Shown piece after piece: positions 12,725-20,881 of a stretch of 64,000 bases of DNA (positions are counted from its first letter, which is position 1; the number at the start of each line of letters is the position of its first letter). A program made the position numbers and the translations under genes. The notes under the pieces are model-generated. The model made no database searches, had not been told where the DNA came from, and saw nothing but the letters and a program-made list of their open reading frames with translations. The stretch lies in contig NZ_PZYX01000007.1 of assembly GCF_003047285.1 (NCBI RefSeq), forward strand, positions 1 through 64,000. Reading direction: 5' to 3'. The DNA comes from Nocardioides allogilvus (GTDB lineage Bacteria; Actinomycetota; Actinomycetes; Propionibacteriales; Nocardioidaceae).

Positions 12725-13903
12725 ATGGCTGAACGTCCCCCCGGGAAGGGTGGTCCCGAGGAGGGCACCCCCGAATACGACTGGCTCTACGGCTCCCGCG
12801 GCACCGCGCGCCCTGACGACGCGACCCGCATGGTCCCCCAGCAGGACCGAGCAGGAGAGCGTCCCGACGAGACCCGCATCATGCCGGCACAGCCGCGAGC
12901 GACGCCGCGTACGCCGCCGGCTACTCCGGCACCGAAGCCCGCCCGCACCCGTCGACGCCCACGCTTCCGCTTCGGGTTCGTGAAGCTGGCCCTGCTGCTG
13001 TGGCTGGTCTTCATGGTCGCCGTACCCTTCTGGGCCTGGTCCAACATCGACAAGGTCGACGCGGAGCCCAGCGGCGCACGGCCCGACGACCAGCCCGGCA
13101 CCAACTACCTCATCGTCGGATCCGACAAGGCCGACGACCTCACCGCCGAGCAGCAGAAAGCGCTCGGGACCGGGCCGCGGGGCGGCACCAACACCGACAC
13201 GATCATCGTCCTGCACACCGGCTCCGGGGCCGACACCCGGATGTCGATCCCCCGCGACACGCTGGCCGAGGTGCCGGGACACGGGACGCAGATGATCAAC
13301 GCGGCGTTCTCCCTGGGCAAGGCTCCCCTGCTGGTCGCCAGCGTCGAGAAGCTGACCGGCATCCACATCGACCACTACGTCGAGCTCGGCTTCGGCAGCG
13401 TCATCAACACCGTCGACGCCCTCGGCGGCATCGAGATCTGCCCCAAGACCGACATGGACGACCCCCGCGCCCGGCTCGACATCAAGAAGGGCTGCCAGGA
13501 GGTCGACGGCGAGACGGCGCTGGCCTACTCCCGCTCGCGCTACGTCAGCGCGCTCAGCGACCTCGACCGCGTCGGTCGCCAGGGTGAGGTCATCGGCGCC
13601 CTGGGCGCCGAGGCCAAGTCGCCGTGGACCTTCCTCAACCCCGTCCGCTACTGGCGCCTCACCGACGCCTCGGCCAAGGCCATCCGCATCGACGAGGACA
13701 TGGGCCCGATCTCGCTGGGCCGCTTCGCCCTGGCGATGACCGGCGACAGCCGCACGTGCACCATGCCCAACATGGCGGCACCCAGTGACCCCAACCGGAT
13801 CGTCGCCGATCCCGACCGGGCGCCGGCGGTCTTCAAGGCGATCATCAACGACGACGCCGTCCCCAAGTCCCTCTGCACCCCGACCGGGAGGGCCCGCCAG
13901 TGA
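12725..13903 (+). CDS. LytR-CpsA-Psr (LCP) family protein
   Basis: A 392-residue LCP protein. It has a Pro/Arg-rich cytoplasmic N-terminus of about 80 residues, one membrane span (FVKLALLLWLVFMVAVPFWAWS) and an extracytoplasmic LCP domain: NYLIVGSDKADDLT, GGTNTDTIIVLHTG, MSIPRDTLAEV, INAAFSLGKAPLLVASVEKLTGIHIDHYVEL and ALAYSRSRYVSALSDLDRVGRQ, keeping the pyrophosphate-binding arginines. It likely attaches a glycopolymer to peptidoglycan. It starts leaderless at ATG 12725 and its stop overlaps the start of the enoyl-CoA hydratase gene (GTGA), an unexpected metabolic partner. Whether it shares a substrate with the first LCP protein is unknown. Confidence 0.9.
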   Translation: MAERPPGKGGPEEGTPEYDWLYGSRGTARPDDATRMVPQQDRAGERPDETRIMPAQPRATPRTPPATPAPKPARTRRRPRFRFGFVKLALLLWLVFMVAVPFWAWSNIDKVDAEPSGARPDDQPGTNYLIVGSDKADDLTAEQQKALGTGPRGGTNTDTIIVLHTGSGADTRMSIPRDTLAEVPGHGTQMINAAFSLGKAPLLVASVEKLTGIHIDHYVELGFGSVINTVDALGGIEICPKTDMDDPRARLDIKKGCQEVDGETALAYSRSRYVSALSDLDRVGRQGEVIGALGAEAKSPWTFLNPVRYWRLTDASAKAIRIDEDMGPISLGRFALAMTGDSRTCTMPNMAAPSDPNRIVADPDRAPAVFKAIINDDAVPKSLCTPTGRARQ

Positions 13904-14766
13904 CCTACGAGACCCTCACCGTCGAGACCGACGACGACGGCGTCACCCTGCTGACGCTGTCGCGGCCCGAGGCGATGAACTCGTTCACGGTCACGATGGC
14001 CCGCGAGCTGGAGGCGTTCTTCCTGGCCGCTGCCGCGGACGACGAGATCAAGGCCGTCGTGGTGACCGGGGCCGGCAAGGCGTTCTGTGCCGGCATGGAC
14101 CTCTCGGCCGAGGGCAACGTCTTCGGCCTCGACGAGTCCCTCTCCCCCACGGCCGCCGACCTGCGCGAGCACCTCGGCGAGGAGCCCTGGCAGACCGGGG
14201 TCCGCGACACCGGCGGCAAGGTCACGCTGGCCATCCACGCCTGCCCCAAGCCGGTGATCGCGGCGATCAACGGCGCCGCTGTCGGCATCGGCGCGACGAT
14301 GACGCTGGCGATGGACATCCGGCTCGCCTCGAGCCGGGCCCGGATCGGCTTCGTGTTCGGCCGGCTCGGCATCGTTCCCGAGGCCTGCTCCTCGTGGTTC
14401 CTGCCGCGCATCGTCGGCACCCAGCAAGCGCTGGAGTGGGTCTACTCGGCCGACATCCTGACCGCCGAGCAGGCACTGGCCGGTCGCCTGCTGCGCTCGG
14501 TCCACGAGCCCGACGACCTCGTCCCGGCCGCCCTCGCGCTGGCCCGCTCGTTCGTCGTCGACCGCTCCCCCGTCGCGCTGGCCCTGGCCAAGCGCCTCAT
14601 CTACGCCGGCACCGCCGCGCCCCATCCGCTCGACGCCCACATCGCCGACTCACTGGCGATGTTCCACACCTCGATCGGGGACGGCAAGGAGGGCGTGGCC
14701 GCCTTCCGCGAGAAGCGTGCGCCCGAGTTCACCGGCCGCGCGTCCGACCTGCCGGAGATCTTCTGA
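13900..14766 (+). CDS. Enoyl-CoA hydratase/isomerase family protein (crotonase)
   Basis: A 288-residue crotonase-superfamily enzyme acting on acyl-CoA thioesters. Visible are the LSRPEAMNSFT start, the oxyanion-hole segment AFCAGMDLS, AAINGAAVGIGATMTLAMDIRLAS, and FGRLGIVPEACSSWFLPRIVG, which carries the Glu/Ser-rich active-site loop (VPEACSSW) seen in hydratases acting on beta-oxidation intermediates. GTG 13900 overlaps the LCP stop. The exact substrate cannot be assigned. Confidence 0.88.
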   Translation: MTYETLTVETDDDGVTLLTLSRPEAMNSFTVTMARELEAFFLAAAADDEIKAVVVTGAGKAFCAGMDLSAEGNVFGLDESLSPTAADLREHLGEEPWQTGVRDTGGKVTLAIHACPKPVIAAINGAAVGIGATMTLAMDIRLASSRARIGFVFGRLGIVPEACSSWFLPRIVGTQQALEWVYSADILTAEQALAGRLLRSVHEPDDLVPAALALARSFVVDRSPVALALAKRLIYAGTAAPHPLDAHIADSLAMFHTSIGDGKEGVAAFREKRAPEFTGRASDLPEIF

Positions 14767-14777
14767 GGCTCTGCCTC

Positions 14778-14837
14778 TTGAACCTCGTGTTCACTCGTGT
14801 CTACTATCGCGATATATCGCAATAGGTTGGCGATATC
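14778..14837 (+). promoter_or_regulatory. Promoter and palindromic operator of the PadR gene
   Basis: TTGAAC (14778-14783) and TACTAT (14802-14807), 18 bp apart, form a good promoter. Two overlapping perfect palindromes cover its 3' half: TATCGCGATA (14805-14814) and GCGATATATCGC (14809-14820), with a further GCGATATC at 14830-14837. AT-centred CGATATATCG sites are typical of PadR-family operators, so autorepression is likely. Confidence 0.65.
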
Positions 14838-14867
14838 CTGACGACTGACGTGACGAGGGAGACGAGC

Positions 14868-15515
14868 ATGGGACACAGACACGGCCCTTGGGACCAGCGG
14901 TTCGGACACGGCGGTCCCCCGCCCTGGGTGCAGGGCCTCCTCGGCTGGGGCGGCGCACCCGGCGCGACGCCGAGCAGCCCCGGTCCACGAGCCAAGCGCG
15001 GCGACGTTCGCCTCGCGATCCTCTCCGTGGTCGCCGAGGCCGCCCGCCGGGAGGAGCCGATCAACGGCTACCAGGTCATCCAGCAGATCGCCGAGCGCAG
15101 CGACGGCGCGTGGCGACCCAGCCCCGGCTCGGTCTACCCGACCATCCAGCAGCTCCAGGACGAGGGCCTCGTCGAGGCCGACGACGCCCGGGGTCGCCGG
15201 ACCCTGCAGCTCACGGCCGAGGGTCAGGCGTACGTCGCCGCGCACACCACCGACCTGGAGGCCGTGTGGGCGCCGTACGAACGCGCCACGCAGCGCGCCA
15301 CGACCGGGACCTCCGGCGACCTCAAGTCCGAGATCGGACAGATGATGAGCGCGGTGTGGCAGATCGTCACCCAGGGCTCCGACGCCCAGCGCAAGGCCGC
15401 GATCGGCGTGCTCGTCGACACCCGGCGAGCGCTCTACGGCATCCTCGCGGACGGAGCGGCGCCGACCGGTCGTGGCCCCGACGGCGCTGACGAGCCCGAC
15501 GACGGGAGCCTGTGA
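14868..15515 (+). CDS. PadR family transcriptional regulator
   Basis: A 215-residue PadR repressor. After a His/Pro/Gly-rich N-terminal extension of about 45 residues comes the winged helix, RGDVRLAILSVVAEAARREEPINGYQVIQQI...SPGSVYPTIQQLQDEGLVEADDARGRRTLQLTAEG in outline, followed by a C-terminal helical dimerisation region. ATG 14868 has a GAGGGAG ribosome binding site with good spacing; a GTG at 14850 is less likely. It sits just downstream of a palindromic operator overlapping its own promoter and is coupled to a DUF1707 membrane protein gene. The inducer is unknown. Confidence 0.9.
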   Translation: MGHRHGPWDQRFGHGGPPPWVQGLLGWGGAPGATPSSPGPRAKRGDVRLAILSVVAEAARREEPINGYQVIQQIAERSDGAWRPSPGSVYPTIQQLQDEGLVEADDARGRRTLQLTAEGQAYVAAHTTDLEAVWAPYERATQRATTGTSGDLKSEIGQMMSAVWQIVTQGSDAQRKAAIGVLVDTRRALYGILADGAAPTGRGPDGADEPDDGSL

Positions 15516-15925
15516 TGGAGCCGCGCATCGGCGACGCCGAGCGGGACGTCGCGACCGCCCGGCTGGGCGACCACTTCGCCGCCGGTCGCCTCGACCACGA
15601 CGAGTACGACGAGCGGCTGGACGCCATCTGGTCGGCACGCACCGGCGCGGACCTCGACCAGGTGTTCTGGGACCTGCCCCGGGCCGTGGCCCCGGTCGCG
15701 CCCCCGGTCGTGCAGCGACGCCCCCGCGACTGGCGGACCCCGGCGTGGGCGCTCGCGCTCGGCGCCGTACTGCTGATGGCAGCGCTCGGCGTCGACTGGT
15801 GGGTCTGGCTGATCGCCCTGGTGATCTTCCTGAAGCGACCCTGGGCACGCGGGCACCGCCTCCACGGCCACTGCCTCAACGCCGCGAATGGGCACAACAG
15901 CCACGTCACCCGCTCACGCGCATGA
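15515..15925 (+). CDS. DUF1707 domain membrane protein
   Basis: A 136-residue protein with an N-terminal DUF1707 (SHOCT-like) domain: RIGDAERDVATARLGDHFAAGRLDHDEYDERL, carrying the usual G(R/K)L...E(Y/F)..R pattern. Two hydrophobic segments follow (WALALGAVLLMAALGVDW and WVWLIALVIFL), then a short basic His-rich tail. ATG 15515 overlaps the PadR stop (TGATG) and has GGGAG 6 nt upstream. PadR-DUF1707 pairs are common in actinobacteria; the role is probably envelope-related but not established. Confidence 0.85.
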   Translation: MEPRIGDAERDVATARLGDHFAAGRLDHDEYDERLDAIWSARTGADLDQVFWDLPRAVAPVAPPVVQRRPRDWRTPAWALALGAVLLMAALGVDWWVWLIALVIFLKRPWARGHRLHGHCLNAANGHNSHVTRSRA

Positions 15926-15984
15926 GAGAATCGCCGCCTCGAACTGCCTGAGTCCCGACGTCCGCCCGCTCCGGAGGTATCGCG

Positions 15985-16665
15985 TTGACCCTGTCCCCCG
16001 ACGCGGCGTCGTTCGCCGACCTGGTGCTCGACCTGCACGAGACGTCGAGCCTCGACGAGACCGTCGAGCGCATCATCGAGTTCGCCTGCAAGATGTTCGA
16101 CTGCGCCTACGCCGGCGTGATCCTCGTGCACCCGGGGTCCCGGGTCGAGACGGTCGCCAGCAACCACGAGGTCGTCGCCCACCTCGACAAGATCCAGCTC
16201 GAGGCCGGGGCCGGTCCCGACATCGAGATCATCGCCGACCGGCCCGGCGTCCTGGTGCGCGACGTGCGCCAGGAGCAGCGGTGGCCGCAGTGGACCGCCG
16301 CCGTCGAGGCGGCCGGCATCCGCAGCATGCTGGGGGCCCGCCTGCACACCAACCGCCAGGTGCTCGGCAGCCTCAACCTCTACGCCCTCGAGGTCGATCG
16401 GTTCGACGAGGTCGACGTCGACGTCGCCCACATGCTGGCGCGGCACGCGGCCGTCGCTCTCGAGTCCGCCCGGGGCACCGAGCACCTGCGCGGGGCCGTC
16501 GACGCGCGCAACCTGATCGGCCAGGCCCAGGGCATCTTGATGGAGCGCTTCAACATCGGTGCCGACCAGGCCTTCCAGGTGCTCAGGCGCTACTCCCAGG
16601 ACAACAACCTCAAGCTCCACTCGGTGGCCCAGCGCCTCATCGACACCCGGTCCCTGCCGCGCTGA
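15985..16665 (+). CDS. GAF-ANTAR domain RNA-binding regulator
   Basis: A 226-residue soluble sensor. The GAF domain spans about residues 15-165 (CAYAGVILVHPG, AGAGPDIEIIADRPGVLVRDV, SMLGARLHTNRQVLGSLNLYA) and would bind a small molecule. A C-terminal ANTAR domain (about 170-225: ARNLIGQAQGILMERFNIGADQAFQVLRRYSQDNNLKLHSVAQRLI) typically binds paired RNA hairpins to prevent transcription termination. The start is TTG 15985, with GGAGG 7 nt upstream. No paired-hairpin target was identified near it, so its targets are presumably elsewhere. Confidence 0.9.
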   Translation: MTLSPDAASFADLVLDLHETSSLDETVERIIEFACKMFDCAYAGVILVHPGSRVETVASNHEVVAHLDKIQLEAGAGPDIEIIADRPGVLVRDVRQEQRWPQWTAAVEAAGIRSMLGARLHTNRQVLGSLNLYALEVDRFDEVDVDVAHMLARHAAVALESARGTEHLRGAVDARNLIGQAQGILMERFNIGADQAFQVLRRYSQDNNLKLHSVAQRLIDTRSLPR

Positions 16666-16677
16666 GTCGGTCAGACG

Positions 16678-16720
16678 GTCGGTCAGCGCCGGGATCTGCG
16701 TAAGTCCGGCGCCGGCCGAC
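16678..16720. terminator. Bidirectional hairpin terminator between convergent genes
   Basis: GCGCCGG (16686-16692) pairs with CCGGCGC (16706-16712) around a 13-nt loop, and GTCGG (16678-16682) with CCGAC (16716-16720) extends the stem past a 3-nt internal loop. It fills the 63-bp gap between the GAF-ANTAR gene and the convergent reductase gene. There is no T-run. Confidence 0.5.
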
Positions 16721-16728
16721 ACGTCTGG

Positions 16729-17337
16729 TCAGGGTGCGGGGTACGGCGACGCGCGCAGCACCTTCGCGAGGTGGGCCGCGCTCGCGGCGGCCGCGGTGAT
16801 CGCCTTGCCCGTCGCCTCGGGACGCTCGTCGAGGTCCTGGTAGTCGGTCTTGTGCATCGCCTCGCCCACCCAGTAGGCGCCGGCGGTGGCGGGGATGGTG
16901 AAGCCCACGTCGTTGAGGGCCTGCAGGCACTCGGCGACGACGTGGTGGGCGCCGTCCTCGTTGCCGACGACCCCGACCAGGGCGACCTTGTCGGTCATCG
17001 ACATCCGCCCCTGGTCGTCGGTCTCCGACAGCTCGGCGTCGAGTCGCTCCAGCACCACCTTGGCCACGGAGGCTGGCTGACCGAGCCAGATGGGCGTGGC
17101 CAGCACCAGCACGTCCGCAGCCAGGATGCGGGCCCGGATGCCCGGCCAGGCATCACCGTCCCCCTCGTCGGTGGAGACACCGAACCGGACGTCGTGGTCG
17201 GCCACGCGGATCACCTCACCGGTGACTCCGTGCGTGCCGAGCTCGTCGAGCAGCTGCCGCCCGATCAGCTCGGAGCTGGACGGAGCCGGCGACGGCTTCA
17301 GGGTGCAGACGAGGACAAGTGCTCTCAGCTGGCTCAT
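16729..17337 (-). CDS. Flavodoxin-like NAD(P)H-dependent FMN reductase family protein
   Basis: A 202-residue flavodoxin-fold protein. ALVLVCTLKPSPAPSSSELIG is the N-terminal FMN phosphate-binding loop, ADVLVLATPIWLGQPASVAKVVLERLDA is the typical second flavin-contacting segment, and KVALVGVVGNEDGAHHV a third. It probably reduces flavin or quinone-like substrates with NAD(P)H. ATG 17337 was chosen because the protein then begins directly at the first beta-strand; an in-frame ATG at 17370 adds 11 residues. It is monocistronic and convergent with the GAF-ANTAR gene. Confidence 0.82.
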   Translation of the reverse strand: MSQLRALVLVCTLKPSPAPSSSELIGRQLLDELGTHGVTGEVIRVADHDVRFGVSTDEGDGDAWPGIRARILAADVLVLATPIWLGQPASVAKVVLERLDAELSETDDQGRMSMTDKVALVGVVGNEDGAHHVVAECLQALNDVGFTIPATAGAYWVGEAMHKTDYQDLDERPEATGKAITAAAASAAHLAKVLRASPYPAP

Positions 17338-17391
17338 GGCAGCGCCGTACCCCGCAGCGTGCGGCGCCATGCGCGGTCGGCCGACGACGGC

Positions 17392-18045
17392 TCAGGCACT
17401 GAGCGTGCCCGAGTCGTCGCGCATCCGGGCAGGGCCGAGGTAGCCGTGACGCACTCCCCACAGCACCGCCTGGGACCGGGACGTGACGCCCATCTTGCGG
17501 TAGGCCGAGCGGATGTAGGACTTGACCGAGTTGATGCTGATGCACGCGGTGTCGGCGATGCTCTGGTTGTCCAGGCCGCTGGTGATCATCGCGATCACGT
17601 CCGCCTCACGCGGGGTCAGCGGGTCGGGGCGCTGTCGCCGCGGCGAGGTGTGTCCCTCGCCGAGATCGACGACGACGCGTCCGTGGTGGATGGCCTCCAG
17701 CGCGCGGACGAGGACCTCGCCCGGCAGCGCCTTCGACAACACCCCGCACGCACCGCTGCCCAGCGCCATCTCGGTCAGGTCGGGTCGCGCGTTCCAGGTC
17801 CAGGTGACCAGCCGCCCGTCGTGCGGGACGGGGTCGCCCAGCACTCCGGGGAGCACCTGGATGTCGGCGAGCGAGTCGAAGAGGGTCAGGTCCACGCCTT
17901 CGGCGGGCGTGCCGCCGTGGGCGGGGAGCACGGCGACCCGGTCGGCGTACGGCGCCATCAGCGCGTTGAAACCACGCGTCACCAGCTCGCTCTCGCGAGC
18001 CAGGGTGACGCGGACAGGGCGCTTGTTCATGCACGAGGTCGTCAT
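17392..18045 (-). CDS. LuxR family transcriptional regulator with degenerate receiver domain
   Basis: A 217-residue protein. The N-terminal part (VRVTLARESELVTRGFNALMAPY... DLTLFDSL... GACGVLSKALPGEVLVRALEAI) has the fold and the SK dipeptide of a response-regulator receiver but lacks a clear acidic cluster and phospho-acceptor context, so it may be phosphorylation-independent. The C-terminal LuxR helix-turn-helix is complete: LTPREADVIAMITSGLDNQSIADTACISINSVKSYIRSAYRKMGV. Start 18045 is preferred because the longer frame would begin inside the 18073-18104 hairpin; ATG 18030 is also possible. No sensor kinase gene lies nearby. Confidence 0.8.
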   Translation of the reverse strand: MTTSCMNKRPVRVTLARESELVTRGFNALMAPYADRVAVLPAHGGTPAEGVDLTLFDSLADIQVLPGVLGDPVPHDGRLVTWTWNARPDLTEMALGSGACGVLSKALPGEVLVRALEAIHHGRVVVDLGEGHTSPRRQRPDPLTPREADVIAMITSGLDNQSIADTACISINSVKSYIRSAYRKMGVTSRSQAVLWGVRHGYLGPARMRDDSGTLSA

Positions 18046-18072
18046 GCACCGGCCGTACCCGAAACCGGCTGT

Positions 18073-18104
18073 CGCATGCGCCGCGGTCACCCGCGGCGCA
18101 TGCG
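18073..18104. terminator. Strong hairpin: 14-bp perfect stem, 4-nt loop
   Basis: Positions 18073-18086 (CGCATGCGCCGCGG) pair perfectly with 18091-18104 around TCAC. It starts 6 bp past the stop of the acyl-CoA dehydrogenase gene and should terminate that minus-strand transcript before the LuxR gene, although no T-run follows. Confidence 0.7.
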
Positions 18105-18109
18105 TGGGC

Positions 18110-19279
18110 TCAGAGCTCGGACTGGATCCCTGCGAGGAGCTGGCGAGCCATGACGATCCGCTGCACCTGGTTGGTGCCCTCGTAGATCTGGGTGATCTTG
18201 GCGTCGCGCATCATCCGCTCGACCGGGTAGTCGCGGGTGTAGCCGTAGCCACCGAGCACCTGCACGGCGTTGACGGTGACCTCCATGGCGACGTCGGAGG
18301 CGAAGCACTTGGCCGCGGCACCGAAGAACGTGAGGTCCTTGTCGCCACGCTCGGAGCGACCGGCGGCCGCGTAGGTCATCTGGCGGGCAGCCTCGACCTT
18401 CATGCCCATGTCGGCGAGCATGAACTGCAGGCCCTGCTGCTCGGCGATCGGCTTGCCGAACTGGATCCGCTCCTTGGCGTACTCCAGCGCGTAGTCGAGC
18501 GCACCCTGCGCGACACCGACCGCCTGCGCGGCGATGGTGACGCGGGTGTGGTCGAGGGTCCGCATCGCGATGTCGAAGCCCTGGCCCTCCTCGCCGATGA
18601 TGCGGTCGGCCGGGATGCGCACGTTGTCGAAGTAGACCTCGCGCGTGGGCGAGCCCTTGATGCCGAGCTTCTTCTCCGGCGCACCGAAGGAGACGCCCTC
18701 GTCGGACTTCTCGACCACGAAGGCGGTGATGCCGCGGGTGCGCTTGGAGGCGTCGGTCATCGCGAGCACGGTGTAGAACTCGGAGACACCGGCGTTGGTG
18801 ATCCAGCGCTTGACGCCGTTGAGCACCCAGAAGTCGCCGTCGCGGACCGCGGTGGTCTTCTGGTTGGCCGCGTCGGAGCCGGCGTCGGGCTCGGAGAGGC
18901 AGTAGGAGAAGCCGCCCTCACCCGCGGCGAGCTTGGTGAGGTACTTCTTCTTGATCTCCTCGCCACCGCCGATCTGGACCGGCAGGGAGCCGAGCTTGTT
19001 CACGGCGGGGATCAGGGACGAGGCGACGCACGCGCGCGCGACCTCCTCGATCACGATCACGGTCGCCAGCGCGTCGGCACCGGCACCGCCGTACTCCTCG
19101 GGCACGTGCGGGGCGTGGAAGTCGGCGGCCTGCAGGGCGTCGTGCGCCTCCTGCGGGTAGCGGGCCTCCTCGTCGACGGCAGCGGCGTACGGCGCGACCT
19201 TGGCGTCGCAGACCGCGCGGACGGCCTCGCGGATGGCCTGGTGCTCCTCGGAGAGGGAGTAGAGCGGGAAGTCGGACAC
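18110..19279 (-). CDS. Acyl-CoA dehydrogenase
   Basis: A 389-residue FAD-dependent acyl-CoA dehydrogenase introducing a 2,3-double bond into an acyl-CoA and passing electrons to ETF. Family signatures are [51 protein letters not shown] and the C-terminal [36 protein letters not shown] with the catalytic Glu. GTG 19279 (protein start [13 protein letters not shown]) was chosen because GAGGTGAT lies 5 nt upstream and it matches the family length; ATG 19300 is the alternative. The gene is divergent from a TetR regulator, which is the likely repressor. Confidence 0.92.
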   Translation of the reverse strand: MSDFPLYSLSEEHQAIREAVRAVCDAKVAPYAAAVDEEARYPQEAHDALQAADFHAPHVPEEYGGAGADALATVIVIEEVARACVASSLIPAVNKLGSLPVQIGGGEEIKKKYLTKLAAGEGGFSYCLSEPDAGSDAANQKTTAVRDGDFWVLNGVKRWITNAGVSEFYTVLAMTDASKRTRGITAFVVEKSDEGVSFGAPEKKLGIKGSPTREVYFDNVRIPADRIIGEEGQGFDIAMRTLDHTRVTIAAQAVGVAQGALDYALEYAKERIQFGKPIAEQQGLQFMLADMGMKVEAARQMTYAAAGRSERGDKDLTFFGAAAKCFASDVAMEVTVNAVQVLGGYGYTRDYPVERMMRDAKITQIYEGTNQVQRIVMARQLLAGIQSEL

Positions 19280-19320
19280 GCTGATCACCTCGGGCGTCAT
19301 CGGGACAGGTTGATACTGAG

Positions 19321-19327
19321 TACGATA
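19321..19327. promoter_or_regulatory. Overlapping divergent -10 elements (dehydrogenase / TetR)
   Basis: TACGATA reads as TACGAT on the plus strand (TetR gene, about 29 nt leader with AGGAGG) and as TATCGT on the minus strand (dehydrogenase gene, about 36 nt leader). TACTGAGTA, an odd palindrome just left of it, is a candidate TetR half-operator. Repressor binding here would control both genes. Confidence 0.45.
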
Positions 19328-19361
19328 ACAGCGGAACTGCGTTTCATCACCAGGAGGACCT

Positions 19362-20027
19362 GTGCCAGACCGCACCGTGGCCGACCGTCTGCGCGAGGCC
19401 GCCTTCTCCCTGTTCGCCGAGCGGGGCTACGACGCGACGAGCGTGGAGCAGATCGCCGAGCGCGCCGGGGTCGGCCGCTCCACCTTCTTCCGCGCCTACC
19501 CCACCAAGGAAGCGGTGATCTTCCCCGACCACGACGCGGTGCTCGCGCGGATCGAGGCGCGGCTCGAAGCGGCCACCCCCGGCCAGCACTTCCTCGCGGT
19601 CCGCGAGGCCGCGCGCCTGGCCCTGCGCCACTACCTCGACGAGGACGACCACGCCCGGGCGCGCTACCGGCTGACCCGCAACGTGCCGGCGTTGCGCGAG
19701 CGTGAGATCGCCGGCATGCAGCGCTACCAGGAGGTCTTCCGCTCCTTCATCCGCAGCTGGGACGTCGGGTCCGACCCGGCGACCGCGCGACGGGTTGACC
19801 TGCGTGCGGAGCTGCTCGCCGCCGCCGTGGTCACCGCTCACAACCACGTCCTGCGCCGGTGGCTGCGCGGCACGACCGATGCCCCTGAGGCCGAGTTCGA
19901 CACCGCGATGGCCGAGGTCGAGCAGCTGTTCGCTGCTCGCGAGCCCGGTGGCGGCCACGTCGTGGTGCTCGGCCCGGGAGCCGACCTCGACCGCGCGCTC
20001 GCGGCGGTCCGTGAGGTCCTGTCGTAG
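19362..20027 (+). CDS. TetR family transcriptional regulator
   Basis: A 221-residue TetR regulator with a normal N-terminal helix-turn-helix ([50 protein letters not shown] in outline) and a helical ligand-binding C-terminal domain. GTG 19362 is preceded by AGGAGGACCT, a strong ribosome binding site. Its position divergent from an acyl-CoA dehydrogenase gene suggests an acyl-CoA or fatty acid ligand (inference). Its TAG stop also forms the start of the -10 hexamer of the next gene. Confidence 0.92.
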   Translation: MPDRTVADRLREAAFSLFAERGYDATSVEQIAERAGVGRSTFFRAYPTKEAVIFPDHDAVLARIEARLEAATPGQHFLAVREAARLALRHYLDEDDHARARYRLTRNVPALREREIAGMQRYQEVFRSFIRSWDVGSDPATARRVDLRAELLAAAVVTAHNHVLRRWLRGTTDAPEAEFDTAMAEVEQLFAAREPGGGHVVVLGPGADLDRALAAVREVLS

Positions 20028-20030
20028 GTT
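20025..20030 (+). promoter_or_regulatory. -10 element TAGGTT embedding the TetR stop codon
   Basis: TAGGTT begins with the TAG stop of the TetR gene and is 6 nt before ATG 20037, so the CoA-binding gene is probably transcribed leaderless from its own promoter. Confidence 0.5.
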
Positions 20031-20036
20031 CGACCC

Positions 20037-20450
20037 ATGAGCCAGTGGCAGGAACGCGCGAACATCGACCTCATGCTCGACGACTGCGAGACCTGGGCGA
20101 TCGTCGGCCTCTCCGACAACCCCGCCCGCACTGCCTACTCCATCGCAGCCATGCTGCAGGAGCGCGGCAAGCGGATCGTGCCCATCCACCCCGACGCCCC
20201 CGTCGTGCACGGCGAGCAGGGCTACGCCACCCTCGCCGAGGTGCCGTTCCCGATCGACGTCGTCGACGTGTTCCGGCGCTCCGAGGACGCCGGCCCGTTC
20301 GCCGACCAGGCGGTGGCGATCGGTGCGAAGGGGGTGTGGTTCCAGCTCGGGGTCATCGACGAGGCCGCCTTCGAGCGGACCGTCGCGGCCGGCGTGCCGA
20401 TGGTGATGGACACCTGTCCCGCGATCGAGTGGCGCAACCGCAGCCGGTGA
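20037..20450 (+). CDS. CoA-binding protein (CoA_binding_2 family)
   Basis: A 137-residue Rossmann-like protein of the YccU/CoA_binding_2 family: TWAIVGLSDNPARTAYSIAAMLQERGKRIVPIHPD is the nucleotide-binding start, PIDVVDVFRRSEDAGPFADQAVAIGAKGVWFQLGV the middle, and VPMVMDTCPAIEW the C-terminal conserved Cys segment. It is probably a CoA-binding regulator or protein-CoAlation factor; the function is unproven. Its stop overlaps the ArfB start (GTGA). Confidence 0.88.
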   Translation: MSQWQERANIDLMLDDCETWAIVGLSDNPARTAYSIAAMLQERGKRIVPIHPDAPVVHGEQGYATLAEVPFPIDVVDVFRRSEDAGPFADQAVAIGAKGVWFQLGVIDEAAFERTVAAGVPMVMDTCPAIEWRNRSR

Positions 20451-20881
20451 AGCCGCCCCCGATGCGGGTCCCACCCGGGCCCGGCCTGCCCGACGGGCTC
20501 GCCATCCCCGACAGCGACCTCGTCGAGCGCTTCTCCCGCTCCCCCGGCCCCGGTGGCCAGTCGGTCAACACCAGCGACAGCCGGGTCGAGCTGGAGTACG
20601 ACGTGCGTACGGCGACGACGCTCTCCGAGGCACAGCGACGACGCGCCCTGCAGCGCTGGCCCGGCGGCGTGATCGCGATCGCGGCCTCCGAGCACCGCTC
20701 GCAGCACCGCAACCGGACCGCGGCCCGCGAGCGCCTCGCCGACCTGCTCCGGACCGCGCTGGCCCCACCGCCGCCACCACGGCGTCCGACGAAGCCGACC
20801 CGGGGCTCGAAGGAGCGGCGGCTCAAGTCCAAGAAGGAGCGCAGCCACCTCAAGTCGATGCGCGGGCGCGTCACCGACTAG
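20447..20881 (+). CDS. arfB: ArfB-like peptidyl-tRNA hydrolase (ribosome rescue)
   Basis: A 144-residue class I release-factor domain protein. The catalytic GGQ lies in SRSPGPGGQSVNTSDSRVEL, and the basic C-terminal tail (GSKERRLKSKKERSHLKSMRGR) is the part of ArfB/YaeJ that enters the empty mRNA channel of stalled ribosomes. No codon-recognition domain is present. GTG 20447 overlaps the previous stop; ATG 20461 is a possible later start. The stop shares CTAG (20878-20881) with the convergent oxidoreductase gene. Confidence 0.9.
   Translation: MKPPPMRVPPGPGLPDGLAIPDSDLVERFSRSPGPGGQSVNTSDSRVELEYDVRTATTLSEAQRRRALQRWPGGVIAIAASEHRSQHRNRTAARERLADLLRTALAPPPPPRRPTKPTRGSKERRLKSKKERSHLKSMRGRVTD

Noticed and set aside
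18046..18090. Longer N-terminus for the LuxR regulator
   Set aside because: It would begin inside the strong 18073-18104 hairpin and adds residues that do not resemble a receiver domain.
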